NCBI GenBank assembly: GCA_016124805.1
Contig: WGND01000017.1
Location: forward strand, 1 to 37,177
Reading direction: 5' to 3'
Length of the DNA stretch: 37,177 nucleotides
DNA from: Hyphomicrobiales bacterium
GTDB lineage: Bacteria; Pseudomonadota; Alphaproteobacteria; Parvibaculales; Parvibaculaceae
This document shows positions 31,299-37,177 of this stretch, piece by piece. Under the pieces are notes generated by a model. It saw nothing but the letters and a program-made list of their open reading frames with translations. It ran no database searches and was not told the origin of the DNA. A program made the translations under genes and the position numbers. The number at the start of each line of letters is the position of its first letter. Position 1 is the first letter of the stretch.

Positions 31299-32267
31299 TC
31301 AGGCCGCATCAACTTGGGCGGAAGATGTCAAACGCTCCCATGCCGCTTTGTAGTGCTTGATGCCTCGCTCTTCGTCCGCCCCCGCAGCAACCATGGACGC
31401 GAGCTTGAGCACCTTTGTCAGAACACGCAGTGCGCCGGGCTTTTGTGCAATCGCCTTGAGGTACCGAAGCTCTTCTTTCTCCGTGACACCCCATGCCGCA
31501 AGCAAAGCACAGACGTCGCCGGGCTTTGAACGTGGCTGTGTCATCCGCATACCAATTCGGCTAAAGAGCTGCGCGAAGCCGGACTTTCTTCCTTCACCTT
31601 CAAGACGCGAATAGACGGTTTCATTGCCGAGAAGGGCAATGCCAATGCCCGCAAGATCATGGAGCGAGCGCAGCTGGTCCAGGGACGCCGAAGAGAGATG
31701 CTGCGCTTCGTCAATAATCAGCAGGCCACCCGACCCGCGAACGCGGCGCTGGATAGAGGCAGAAAATTTTGTCGGGCTGCGTTCCTGAATGTCGATAGCT
31801 TCGCAGATTTGGCCCAGCATCGTGTTAATGCTGGCCGTCGACGGCTCCATTGTGACAATCCAGCAGTTTGGATTTTTGGACGCGTAGTAGTTGGCCGTAC
31901 TGGTTTTGCCGATACCCGCACCACCTGCAATCACGGTGATATCCGGCATCGCCTGGGCAAAGCGCAGAGAGTTGATCATGTTGGTCGCTGAAGGCGTCAC
32001 GATAAAGTCGGGTGTCTTCGGAACGATGCTTGCTGTCTGTGCTTTTTCTTTCCGGGATGACAGCCAGATCTGGATGTCGGAAGCAGGCTTGTCGTTATTG
32101 CCTTGGTAGCTGTTGTTCAAAAAGGCCGAAAATGTCGAATAGGCGACACCGGCCTGACGGGCGGCTTCGGACTGGCTAAGGCGCTCTGTATCGAGGATCG
32201 CGCGAACCTCTGTCCGAATATCTTCGAGGTCTTCCGGCGAAAAATTTGTGGTGGTGGTGGCATTCAT
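31299..32267 (-). CDS. MuB-like AAA+ ATPase, target DNA activator
   Basis: I start at MNATTTTNFSPEDLEDIR (AAGGA 9 bases upstream), giving 322 residues, near the 312 of Mu B. The N-terminus has an HTH (SQSEAARQAGVAYSTFSAFLNN, 31-52), GGAGIGKTST (115-124) is Walker A and GLLIIDEAQHLS (181-192) Walker B. The C-terminal part has the helical MuB_C pattern. MuB forms filaments on DNA, picks the target and stimulates the transposase, and gives target immunity. It follows the transposase by 61 bp. Confidence 0.94.
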   Translation of the reverse strand: MNATTTTNFSPEDLEDIRTEVRAILDTERLSQSEAARQAGVAYSTFSAFLNNSYQGNNDKPASDIQIWLSSRKEKAQTASIVPKTPDFIVTPSATNMINSLRFAQAMPDITVIAGGAGIGKTSTANYYASKNPNCWIVTMEPSTASINTMLGQICEAIDIQERSPTKFSASIQRRVRGSGGLLIIDEAQHLSSASLDQLRSLHDLAGIGIALLGNETVYSRLEGEGRKSGFAQLFSRIGMRMTQPRSKPGDVCALLAAWGVTEKEELRYLKAIAQKPGALRVLTKVLKLASMVAAGADEERGIKHYKAAWERLTSSAQVDAA

Positions 32268-32328
32268 TGGGTAGTTTCCTTCTCGCTTGTTAAGAGGGTG
32301 CGGGATTGCTTGTCGGTGACCCGCGCCC

Positions 32329-34281
32329 TCACTCGTCTCGACCGCCCTGCAGCAATCGCAGGCCAGCCTCGAAATTCTGTTCAAACTCAATTGTCTCAGC
32401 GGCAGCGTCGGCACCAGCGGCAGCTGATGCTTTGGCAGCAAGGTTGCCGACGGTCACCAGTCGGGTGAGCTTGCTGTCTGGCACCGGCGCTTCTTCGATG
32501 TCGGGAAGGAGCCGCAGCAGGTCATCATTCGAGAGCTGCAGCTCAAGATTGGCAGCTGTCTTGATCGCTTTTCGGAAGGCGTTCCGCTTGCTGGCATGTT
32601 CGCGCGCTGCGGTCGTATCAGCGAAGCCGACGGCTTCGACACACTCAGCGAAGCCGAGATAAACCCCGTCGAGGCGATAGAGATGAATGCCTGCCTGCAG
32701 GTCATCCGGGTCGAACCTTGCGCTGAGGGGCTTGCCCATGTGTTCAAGAAGCAGCTCGCTCCAGTAGCGATTGCCCGCAACACGCACTGACCCATTGATT
32801 TTGTCAGGCCTCAGATTTTCCACGGCAAGGAAACACATGCGCAACTGCTCAGCTGTCGCCTTGCGGATCACGGCCTTCGAATAGCTCTCGGAAAACGCCT
32901 GGTCGAAACTCCTCACACCAGCGCAGACGCGCGTCCTGCGCCCGGCCTTCGCATTGTGGAGTGCGATGCCCTGGCCGACGACCGCCAGGAAGGTATCGAG
33001 GGGCACAGCCTTCGAGCCGTAATTCTCCGGTTTGGCGGTGGGATTGTTGCCTGTATAGGCCCCCTCAAAAGCGGGATGCTTTGCGATGCTGTCGCAGAGA
33101 CTTCTCCAGGCGCGCTCGATAGGCTTGCTTTGACCGCTGTATGGCAATGTCCAATGGACCTCCACACCGAGCGACACCAGAACGCCGGTAGGCTCTTCTT
33201 CCTTCACCTTGAAGCGGTAGCGGTTAGCGGTCCCGCCCGTAATGAGCTTTGCGGCGAAGCCACGACCATTGTCCATCCAGCAATGATCTGGAATGCCGTA
33301 GTCCGCAAATACATCGGCAAAAGCCAGGCGGATCAGATCAACATTCTCGGTTTTATCGACCCGCCATCCGAGAAGCTTGTTGGAGTATAGGTCTTGAATG
33401 CCAACCATCATCGGCCTTGAAATCGTGCCGTCCGGCCATTTGACAAAGACGTCCCACTTGTGACCGTCGACATTGACCGCCTCCAGCGCGTGGAACATGG
33501 TCCGGTCTCGCTCCTGCGAAGGGTAGAGGCGCTTGAGAGCATCCGGCCCCTGTCTCAGATAGACCGCGACAGCCTTGGGAATATCCCGCTCCATTCGGCG
33601 CGCCAGTGTCCGCTCGCTCGGGATAGTCCAGCCATGCTCGGCAGCCGCTAAAGTCAGACGGCCATAGCATGTTGAGAAACTCGGCTTCGACTGGCGCAGA
33701 TAGTCGGCCTTAATAAATTCCCACGCCTCATGAGAGCATTCGACGGTCGCGGTGCGGCCCGCAAATCTCGGCGCCAGATATGGAAGCCAGTCCGCGCGGT
33801 CCACAGCGGCAACCAGGTCGAACCATGCATAGATGGAGCTTTTACCGACACCATTGGCGCGGGCGACTTCATTGACGGCGATATCTTTCTGAAGGCCACC
33901 ACGCTGCAGGTCGTTGACGGCTTCAAGCATCGCCATGCGATTGGCGGCTGTTTCTTTGCGCCGCGAAGGAAGCCCCTCATACCAGTCCCACATTTCGCTG
34001 CGGCCCTTCGGCGCGGCTTTCGTGTCGCCAGCTTCGGCCTTGCGTCTAGCACTCACATTCTCGGCGACAAGCCGTGTCTGTGCGAGCGTCGGGAACACAG
34101 AGAAGTGATATTCATAACCGCCTCCCCTCCCTTGGCGCTTACGCGCGAGAAGTGCACCGGCGGCGTTTCGCCTTTCTGTCCAGCCCTCCCGCTTGGCGAC
34201 GAGATTGACGCCGCGCAGTGTTGTCGGCAGCGATGGAAGCGCGAGCTTTGCAATTTCGGATGCTGTGAACCACTCCTTCAT
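32329..34281 (-). CDS. MuA-type DDE transposase
   Basis: The 650-residue enzyme cuts and joins the phage ends to target DNA. An N-terminal Mu-type DNA-binding domain (WFTASEIAKLALPSLPTTLRGVNLVAKREGW) is followed by HTH-like segments (about 128-155, 205-230). The catalytic core has VNVDGHKWDVFV (D272), CWMDNGRGF (D337) and PIERAWRSL (E389), close to D269, D336 and E392 of MuA. A Mu-transposase C-terminal beta domain follows. The helical end (TIEFEQNFEAGLRLL) may contact MuB. Start overlaps the upstream gene by ATGA. Confidence 0.96.
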   Translation of the reverse strand: MKEWFTASEIAKLALPSLPTTLRGVNLVAKREGWTERRNAAGALLARKRQGRGGGYEYHFSVFPTLAQTRLVAENVSARRKAEAGDTKAAPKGRSEMWDWYEGLPSRRKETAANRMAMLEAVNDLQRGGLQKDIAVNEVARANGVGKSSIYAWFDLVAAVDRADWLPYLAPRFAGRTATVECSHEAWEFIKADYLRQSKPSFSTCYGRLTLAAAEHGWTIPSERTLARRMERDIPKAVAVYLRQGPDALKRLYPSQERDRTMFHALEAVNVDGHKWDVFVKWPDGTISRPMMVGIQDLYSNKLLGWRVDKTENVDLIRLAFADVFADYGIPDHCWMDNGRGFAAKLITGGTANRYRFKVKEEEPTGVLVSLGVEVHWTLPYSGQSKPIERAWRSLCDSIAKHPAFEGAYTGNNPTAKPENYGSKAVPLDTFLAVVGQGIALHNAKAGRRTRVCAGVRSFDQAFSESYSKAVIRKATAEQLRMCFLAVENLRPDKINGSVRVAGNRYWSELLLEHMGKPLSARFDPDDLQAGIHLYRLDGVYLGFAECVEAVGFADTTAAREHASKRNAFRKAIKTAANLELQLSNDDLLRLLPDIEEAPVPDSKLTRLVTVGNLAAKASAAAGADAAAETIEFEQNFEAGLRLLQGGRDE

Positions 34282-34742
34282 CGCATCGCCTTTCTGGCAT
34301 AGCGACGGGTGGCATCGAAGGCGCGATCAATCTCGTCTTTCTTGTCAGCAAGCTGACCGACCTCAACCCATGGCAGATAGCGGTCAGAGATGACGCTGTG
34401 ACCGATCAGCTCAGACCCGAGTTGCAAAAGGCGCGGGTCCTGCGTGACAGTGACCAGAGCGAGCAGACGAAGGTAGGAGATTGAATGCTCGCTGCGGCTT
34501 TCGCTGGCATAGGCGTTGAGCATGTTGGCAGTGACGCTTTCGCCAAGCCAGTCAGACATGCGTTTGGCAATTTCCTTGCGCTCCAGAGCGGCGTCATTCA
34601 GCGTGACAGCAACACCCTTGGCGATGCGTGAACGCATGCTGGCGGCTCTGACATTCACGTCTTCAAAGCGCTCAATGACTTCGTCGCGCTCCCATGACAA
34701 CAGGTCCAGTTGGGCGGGCTTTTTCTTATGACGCTTGGTCAT
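34278..34742 (-). CDS. Conserved early protein upstream of transposase
   Basis: The 154-residue product starts MTKRHKKKPAQLDLLSWERD and then is helical. The part VTLNDAALERKEIAKRMSDWLGESVTANMLNAYASES reads like a DNA-binding helix-turn-helix, but that is an impression. Genes of this type often sit before the transposase in Mu-like phages of alphaproteobacteria; I know no function. It is coupled to both neighbours by ATGA. Confidence 0.78.
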   Translation of the reverse strand: MTKRHKKKPAQLDLLSWERDEVIERFEDVNVRAASMRSRIAKGVAVTLNDAALERKEIAKRMSDWLGESVTANMLNAYASESRSEHSISYLRLLALVTVTQDPRLLQLGSELIGHSVISDRYLPWVEVGQLADKKDEIDRAFDATRRYARKAMR

Positions 34743-35557
34743 TGGGCCGCGTCCTTCTTTTCGATGGATTTCAGGAAGGCGCGCCGCGCCTTGGCGCTGG
34801 CGCGGTTCCAGGCATCAAGCAGTTTCTTGAGCTGGGCCTCGTCAGGATCGACGCTAATCGCATGTCCTGATGCGATGGCGATGGCGGCTCGGACCGATTG
34901 GGCTGGGTCCTTTGCGCGCGTCATCAGCGAGAGGACTTTCGACTGCTCTTTATGCGAAAGGCGCGAGAGGGCGTATAACTCGCCCTCCCGATGCACCAGA
35001 TCGCAAGAGGCGATTTTCGTCCGAATGTCCGGCGACAATTTGCTGTAAATCTGGACAGCGCGCTGAATGGTTTTAGGCGAAAGATTGGTACGGGTCGCGG
35101 CGTCTTCAGCAAAGCTAAACATTAGACTTGCTGAACCTTGACGAGCCTTGCCGCCAGCCACACCGGCTTTCGTTTCAGGGTTCAAAGTCTCATAGACGAT
35201 TTTGCGCTCAGCCAGAAAGGCAGCGCGGTCAAGGGCGTTCAGTTCATGCCTGATGAGGTTTTCATCAATCTCAAAGAGCCGGGCTTCAAGCTCATTCATC
35301 GGTGCGACGACGGCATCAATATGCGTCTCGCCAATCAATAGAGCGGCGGCTGTCCGGTGCCCGCCTGTGACGAGGGAGAACTCATACTTTCCGTGCTTAT
35401 CCGGGCGAATATCGACCGGCGTCGTTTGGCCCTTCTCCTTCATCGACGCGGCGATGACTTCGACCCATGCAGGGTCCAGCTGGCGCAGGCGATTTGATTG
35501 GTCGATTTTGGAGATTTCAACCCGAACCGGGACGCGTGTTGCCTCGCCCTTTGTCAT
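34739..35557 (-). CDS. ParB-like DNA-binding protein
   Basis: The ATG at 35557 has GGGGAG six bases upstream, giving 272 residues (a TTG one codon earlier is open). ParB/Spo0J motifs are present: an N-terminal PVRVEISKID, LVTGGHRTAAALL (the GERR-type box), ENLIRHELNALDRAAFLAE, and an HTH region (TRTNLSPKTIQRAVQIYSKL). There is no ParA partner, so plasmid-like partition is unlikely; early regulation or CTP-dependent DNA spreading near the transposition genes is possible. Confidence 0.88.
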   Translation of the reverse strand: MTKGEATRVPVRVEISKIDQSNRLRQLDPAWVEVIAASMKEKGQTTPVDIRPDKHGKYEFSLVTGGHRTAAALLIGETHIDAVVAPMNELEARLFEIDENLIRHELNALDRAAFLAERKIVYETLNPETKAGVAGGKARQGSASLMFSFAEDAATRTNLSPKTIQRAVQIYSKLSPDIRTKIASCDLVHREGELYALSRLSHKEQSKVLSLMTRAKDPAQSVRAAIAIASGHAISVDPDEAQLKKLLDAWNRASAKARRAFLKSIEKKDAAQ

Positions 35558-35643
35558 CAAAAGCTCCCCTTATTGATGGATTTTTTTGAGAAATCTGCGT
35601 TTTTTTGGTGGGCCTGTTCCGGGGGCACATGGATACTGTTCAT
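35557..35643 (-). CDS. 28-codon ORF between Ner-like and ParB-like genes
   Basis: This tiny ORF (MNSIHVPPEQAH...KGSF) begins with an ATGA overlap with the Ner-like stop, after an AAGGGG site, and ends with a TGATG overlap with the ParB-like start. It is thus coupled on both sides like the rest of the operon. The product is polar and unlike anything I know. It may simply carry ribosomes to the next gene. Confidence 0.5.
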   Translation of the reverse strand: MNSIHVPPEQAHQKNADFSKKSINKGSF

Positions 35644-35933
35644 GCGGCGCGCCCCTTTAGACAGTGACCACCATGTGCCCTGCTGCTAATCTTTCGGCGT
35701 GTTCGGTAAAGACGTTTCCCTTCGGCGTCGTACCATTCAGGCCAAATGTCATGCAGTGAGCGGTCAAGGCATTTCGCGATAATGCGGTTGCCGGTAGGTT
35801 GCGGGCGAATCAGAGCAGAACGAATGACAGAGGTTGAGACGCCCTCTTGTCGTGCCAGCTCTGCGAGGGACCCGACTTTCTTGCGTACTGCCGCCTTAAT
35901 GTCTTCGGGATGGCTCTTGCGGAGTTTCTGCAC
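35640..35933 (-). CDS. ner: Ner-like DNA-binding protein
   Basis: The start is a GTG with AAGGA upstream; 97 residues. HPEDIKAAVRKKVGSLAELARQEGVSTSVIRSALIRPQPTGNRIIAKCLDR, followed by IWPEWYDAEGKRLY, is the Ner/Nlp winged-helix pattern. In Mu, Ner turns down the early promoter and repressor promoter after infection. As in Mu it is the first gene of the early operon and diverges from the repressor. Confidence 0.92.
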   Translation of the reverse strand: MQKLRKSHPEDIKAAVRKKVGSLAELARQEGVSTSVIRSALIRPQPTGNRIIAKCLDRSLHDIWPEWYDAEGKRLYRTRRKISSRAHGGHCLKGRAA

Positions 35934-36109
35934 CCGCCGTTCCTTCTAGGAAGCCGACCCCAGGGTCGGTTTTTATGGGATGTAATATGTCACGAACGGG
36001 ACAAACGTACCGACAAATATCGTCTTCGACAAGATAAAAAGCGGTTCCATGTTGGTGGACGACCGATTTTCATCGGTAATCATAATTTAATGAGTGAAAA
36101 CATATAGTT
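35934..36109. promoter_or_regulatory. Divergent early/repressor control region with operator-like dyads
   Basis: This 176-bp gap separates the Ner-like and repressor genes. An imperfect 16-bp palindrome TGTCaCGaaCGgGACA lies at 35988-36003. On the minus strand TTGTC recurs three times in the same orientation (near 36035, 36019 and 36007). A second dyad ACCGA/TCGGT lies at 36062-36077. TTGTCG plus TACGTT with 17 bp between is a possible early promoter on the minus strand. These fit operators of the repressor and Ner; which protein binds which site is unknown. Confidence 0.6.
35953..35975 (+). terminator. Hairpin with T run at start of early operon (plus-strand terminator)
   Basis: CCGACC pairs with GGTCGG (about 35954-35969) and is followed by TTTTT on the plus strand. 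It would stop plus-strand transcripts running out of the early operon before they reach the repressor gene. On the minus strand the same hairpin lies in the leader of the early mRNA just before the Ner-like ribosome site and has no T run. Confidence 0.55.
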
Positions 36110-36817
36110 ATGCCGAAGGTGGAACGCCAAAAAGTACAAGAAGGCACAGTTCCCGGTTGGACGCCGGAACTCGGAAGACGACTTTCGTCGGCTATCGATT
36201 CTCTTGGAGGGCTTAAATCGACCGGCAAGATCGCGGGTTATACCGACGAGCAGGTCGGGAAGTGGCGGGACGGCAAGGCAAAGATGCCGTTCGCAGCGGC
36301 GATTGCGATTGCTGAACAGGCCGGGCGCAGCCTCGATTGGCTGGCAGGGCTTGGGAATACAGCCGCGCGGGCGCAGCATTCGGCCACCGGGATGGTTGCG
36401 ATCCCGATCTTAAATGTGGCCGCATCAGCCGGGCCGGGCTTGGTGGCACTTGACGAAAACCCTGTCGACCATCTTTGGTTCAATGCCGCCTGGCTTCGGC
36501 AGACCTATGGCGTAAACCCTAGTGATCTCAAGATGTTACCTTCTACCGGCGATAGTATGGTGCCGACGATACCAACCGGCGCGATGCTGATGGTCAACAC
36601 TGGCAAAGCTGCGCGCTTGCCAGGCGACGGCATTTTTGTGGTTCGGCTGGAAGGCGATATTCTGGTGAAGCGCCTGCAGCGTGTCCCAGGCGGGAAAATC
36701 AAGGTCAGCTCTGATAATCCAGCCTACGACCCGTTTCACATCAACTTGGACGATGGAGGCGTCGATTTCGCCTTGCTGGGTAGGGTTGTCGTCGCCATCG
36801 ATCTTAAGAGGCTCTGA
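36110..36817 (+). CDS. LexA/cI-type phage repressor (S24 peptidase)
   Basis: The 235-residue protein has an N-terminal HTH (about 20-70, with LKSTGKIAGYTDEQVGKWRDGKAKMPFAAAIAIAEQ) and a C-terminal S24 peptidase domain. GDSMVPTIPTGAML places the nucleophile at S149, and GDILVKRL the lysine at K187. A107-G108 in NVAASAGPG is a likely self-cleavage bond. Mu c repressor lacks this domain, so this phage is probably induced through RecA after DNA damage, like lambda. The ribosome site is weak, so low expression or leaderless-like translation is possible. It is the only phage gene on this strand. Confidence 0.93.
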   Translation: MPKVERQKVQEGTVPGWTPELGRRLSSAIDSLGGLKSTGKIAGYTDEQVGKWRDGKAKMPFAAAIAIAEQAGRSLDWLAGLGNTAARAQHSATGMVAIPILNVAASAGPGLVALDENPVDHLWFNAAWLRQTYGVNPSDLKMLPSTGDSMVPTIPTGAMLMVNTGKAARLPGDGIFVVRLEGDILVKRLQRVPGGKIKVSSDNPAYDPFHINLDDGGVDFALLGRVVVAIDLKRL

Positions 36818-36947
36818 CAGCCCGCTGAGAGCTGACTTAGGGCTCAATGAGAATAGGCTGGCCCGCTTTGGTTTCTAGTGTCAGATTGGCCCAAGAAGCG
36901 GGGCACTCCGGAACCATCGGGTGATTCCGGCGAGTTTCGGCCCAGCG

Positions 36948-36969
36948 AAAAAAGCCCTGATTTCTGGGC
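36948..36969 (-). terminator. Weak minus-strand terminator at phage left end
   Basis: GCCC and GGGC (36969-36966 with 36957-36954, minus strand) form a 4-bp stem followed by six T. It points into the phage and could stop host transcription from entering antisense to the repressor. The stem is short. Confidence 0.4.
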
Positions 36970-36970
36970 G

Positions 36971-37010
36971 TATCCCGCGAGGTCCCGCAATATCCCGCCT
37001 AATCCCGCCT
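36971..37010. repeat. Four 10-bp phased repeats (consensus TATCCCGCNN)
   Basis: The four decamers TATCCCGCGA, GGTCCCGCAA, TATCCCGCCT and AATCCCGCCT run head to tail without interruption. The ATCCCGC core recurs every 10 bp, so all copies face the same side of the helix. They lie between L1 and L2. Confidence 0.85.
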
Positions 37011-37036
37011 TCTCCAGTTGTAAGTGTCAACAAACA

Positions 37037-37041
37037 CACGT
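37037..37041. repeat. 5-bp target-site duplication, right copy (CACGT)
   Basis: CACGT follows the terminal ACA of the element and matches 137-141. Confidence 0.85.
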
Positions 37042-37125
37042 CTTCTGTGCAGGGCATCACCCCCGCCTGTGGCACCTGCAATCGGAACCGGCTACCCTGC
37101 GCCTTAGAGCCTCAGGAGCCCCACC

Positions 37126-37177
37126 ATGTCAGCCCCGAAAACATCAGCAAACGTCACAGCCATCAGCCGCAGCGCCG
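37126..37177 (+). CDS. Start of a host gene, partial
   Basis: An ATG with AGGAG seven bases upstream (37114-37118) opens a frame coding MSAPKTSANVTAISRSA to the window edge. The piece is too short to assign. The prophage inserted about 85 bp upstream of this start, so it may affect the gene's promoter. Confidence 0.6.
   Translation, partial: MSAPKTSANVTAISRSA

Larger units (their letters stand above)
36905..37023 (-). promoter_or_regulatory. Candidate transposase binding sites L1-L3 (phage left end)
   Basis: Reading inward from the terminus on the minus strand: L1 (TTACAACTGGAG, 37023-37012) starts 14 bases from the end, the same offset as R1; L2 (CGGAATCACCC, 36929-36919) equals R3; L3 (TTCCGGAGT, 36913-36905) equals R1. 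L2 and L3 cores are 19 bp apart, as R2 and R3. L1 and L2 cores are about 87 bp apart. Mu also has a lone L1 and an L2-L3 pair some 80 bp inside, with HU bending the spacer. Confidence 0.6.
142..37036. mobile_element. Complete Mu-like transposable prophage
   Basis: The element is 36,895 bp, close to the size of Mu. Its two ends, read inward, both start TGT and match at 17 of the first 31 positions, including a shared GGAG at positions 22-25. It is bounded by the CACGT duplication. It contains a MuA-type transposase with its D-D-E residues, MuB, GemA, a Mor-type activator and a full set of Mu-type head and contractile tail genes in Mu order. The repressor side (Mu left end) is on the right of the window. 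I see no broken structural or transposition gene, so it may be able to grow lytically. Confidence 0.95.
36818..37036. other. Phage left-end region, no gene
   Basis: The 219 bp between the repressor and terminus hold no ORF of note. They carry candidate transposase sites L1-L3, a 4 x 10-bp phased repeat and a small minus-strand terminator, described separately. Confidence 0.7.

Noticed and set aside
36971-37010. Phased decamers as a CRISPR array or plasmid iterons
   Set aside because: No spacers of CRISPR length, no cas genes, no Rep gene. Position between transposase sites favours an end-structure role.
142-37036. tRNA genes or an integrase-type att site
   Set aside because: No tRNA-like cloverleaf was recognised, no integrase gene is present, and the 5-bp duplication fits transposition instead.

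Overview
The window holds one complete Mu-like transposable prophage (positions 142-37036, 36,895 bp) inserted in the chromosome of what is probably an alphaproteobacterium. Each end of the element begins 5'-TGT and it is flanked by a 5-bp duplication, CACGT (137-141 and 37037-37041), as expected for transposition by a MuA-type enzyme. The host assignment is an inference. It rests on the GC-rich sequence, a GTA-type 3-TM holin, a GH108 endolysin with an EF-hand insertion, and REP-like dyads of an alphaproteobacterial style in the left flank. The species cannot be named from this sequence.

The prophage is drawn backwards relative to the Mu map. Its left (immunity) end is on the right of the window and nearly all genes lie on the minus strand. 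From right to left: terminus with candidate transposase sites L1-L3; LexA/S24-type repressor (+ strand, 36110-36817); a divergent control region with dyads; then an early operon on the minus strand: Ner-like protein, a 28-codon ORF, a ParB-like protein, a conserved unknown, MuA transposase, MuB ATPase, small ORFs, DUF3164, an unknown, a stand-alone DnaA domain IV protein, GemA, an unknown and a Mor-type activator. A strong terminator follows. The late region begins with lysis genes (GH108 endolysin, 3-TM holin, C4 zinc finger, DUF2730). Next come DNA packaging and head genes: the VpaChn25-like wHTH protein, gp27/DUF3486, the large terminase, the DUF935 portal, a three-gene insert with a head-fibre-like protein, gp30 with a C-terminal nuclease-like domain, protease/scaffold, decoration protein, major head protein and HI1506-like protein. 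An acyl carrier protein then sits before the connector genes DUF1320, gpG and DUF1834. The contractile tail follows: DUF2635, sheath, tube, chaperone with a -1 frameshift extension, tape measure, gpN, gpP, spike, gp46, gp47, gp48, fibre and Tfa.

Beyond the tail is an accessory block at the Mu 'mom' position: a Dam-type methylase, a stand-alone primase-polymerase, a small protein and a secreted protein. Most minus-strand genes overlap by ATGA or TGATG, so translation is probably coupled. The two large gaps in the late region (28097-28167 and 18465-18950) are where Mu carries its late promoters Plys and PI.

Points most worth a second look: (i) a complete acyl carrier protein gene within the head/connector operon; (ii) a promoter-to-terminator small RNA candidate on the opposite strand at 18866-18947; (iii) the ends, with six candidate transposase sites laid out as in Mu and a 4 x 10-bp phased repeat between L1 and L2; (iv) the primase-polymerase plus Dam pair; (v) the DnaA domain IV protein; (vi) the programmed frameshift in the tail chaperone.
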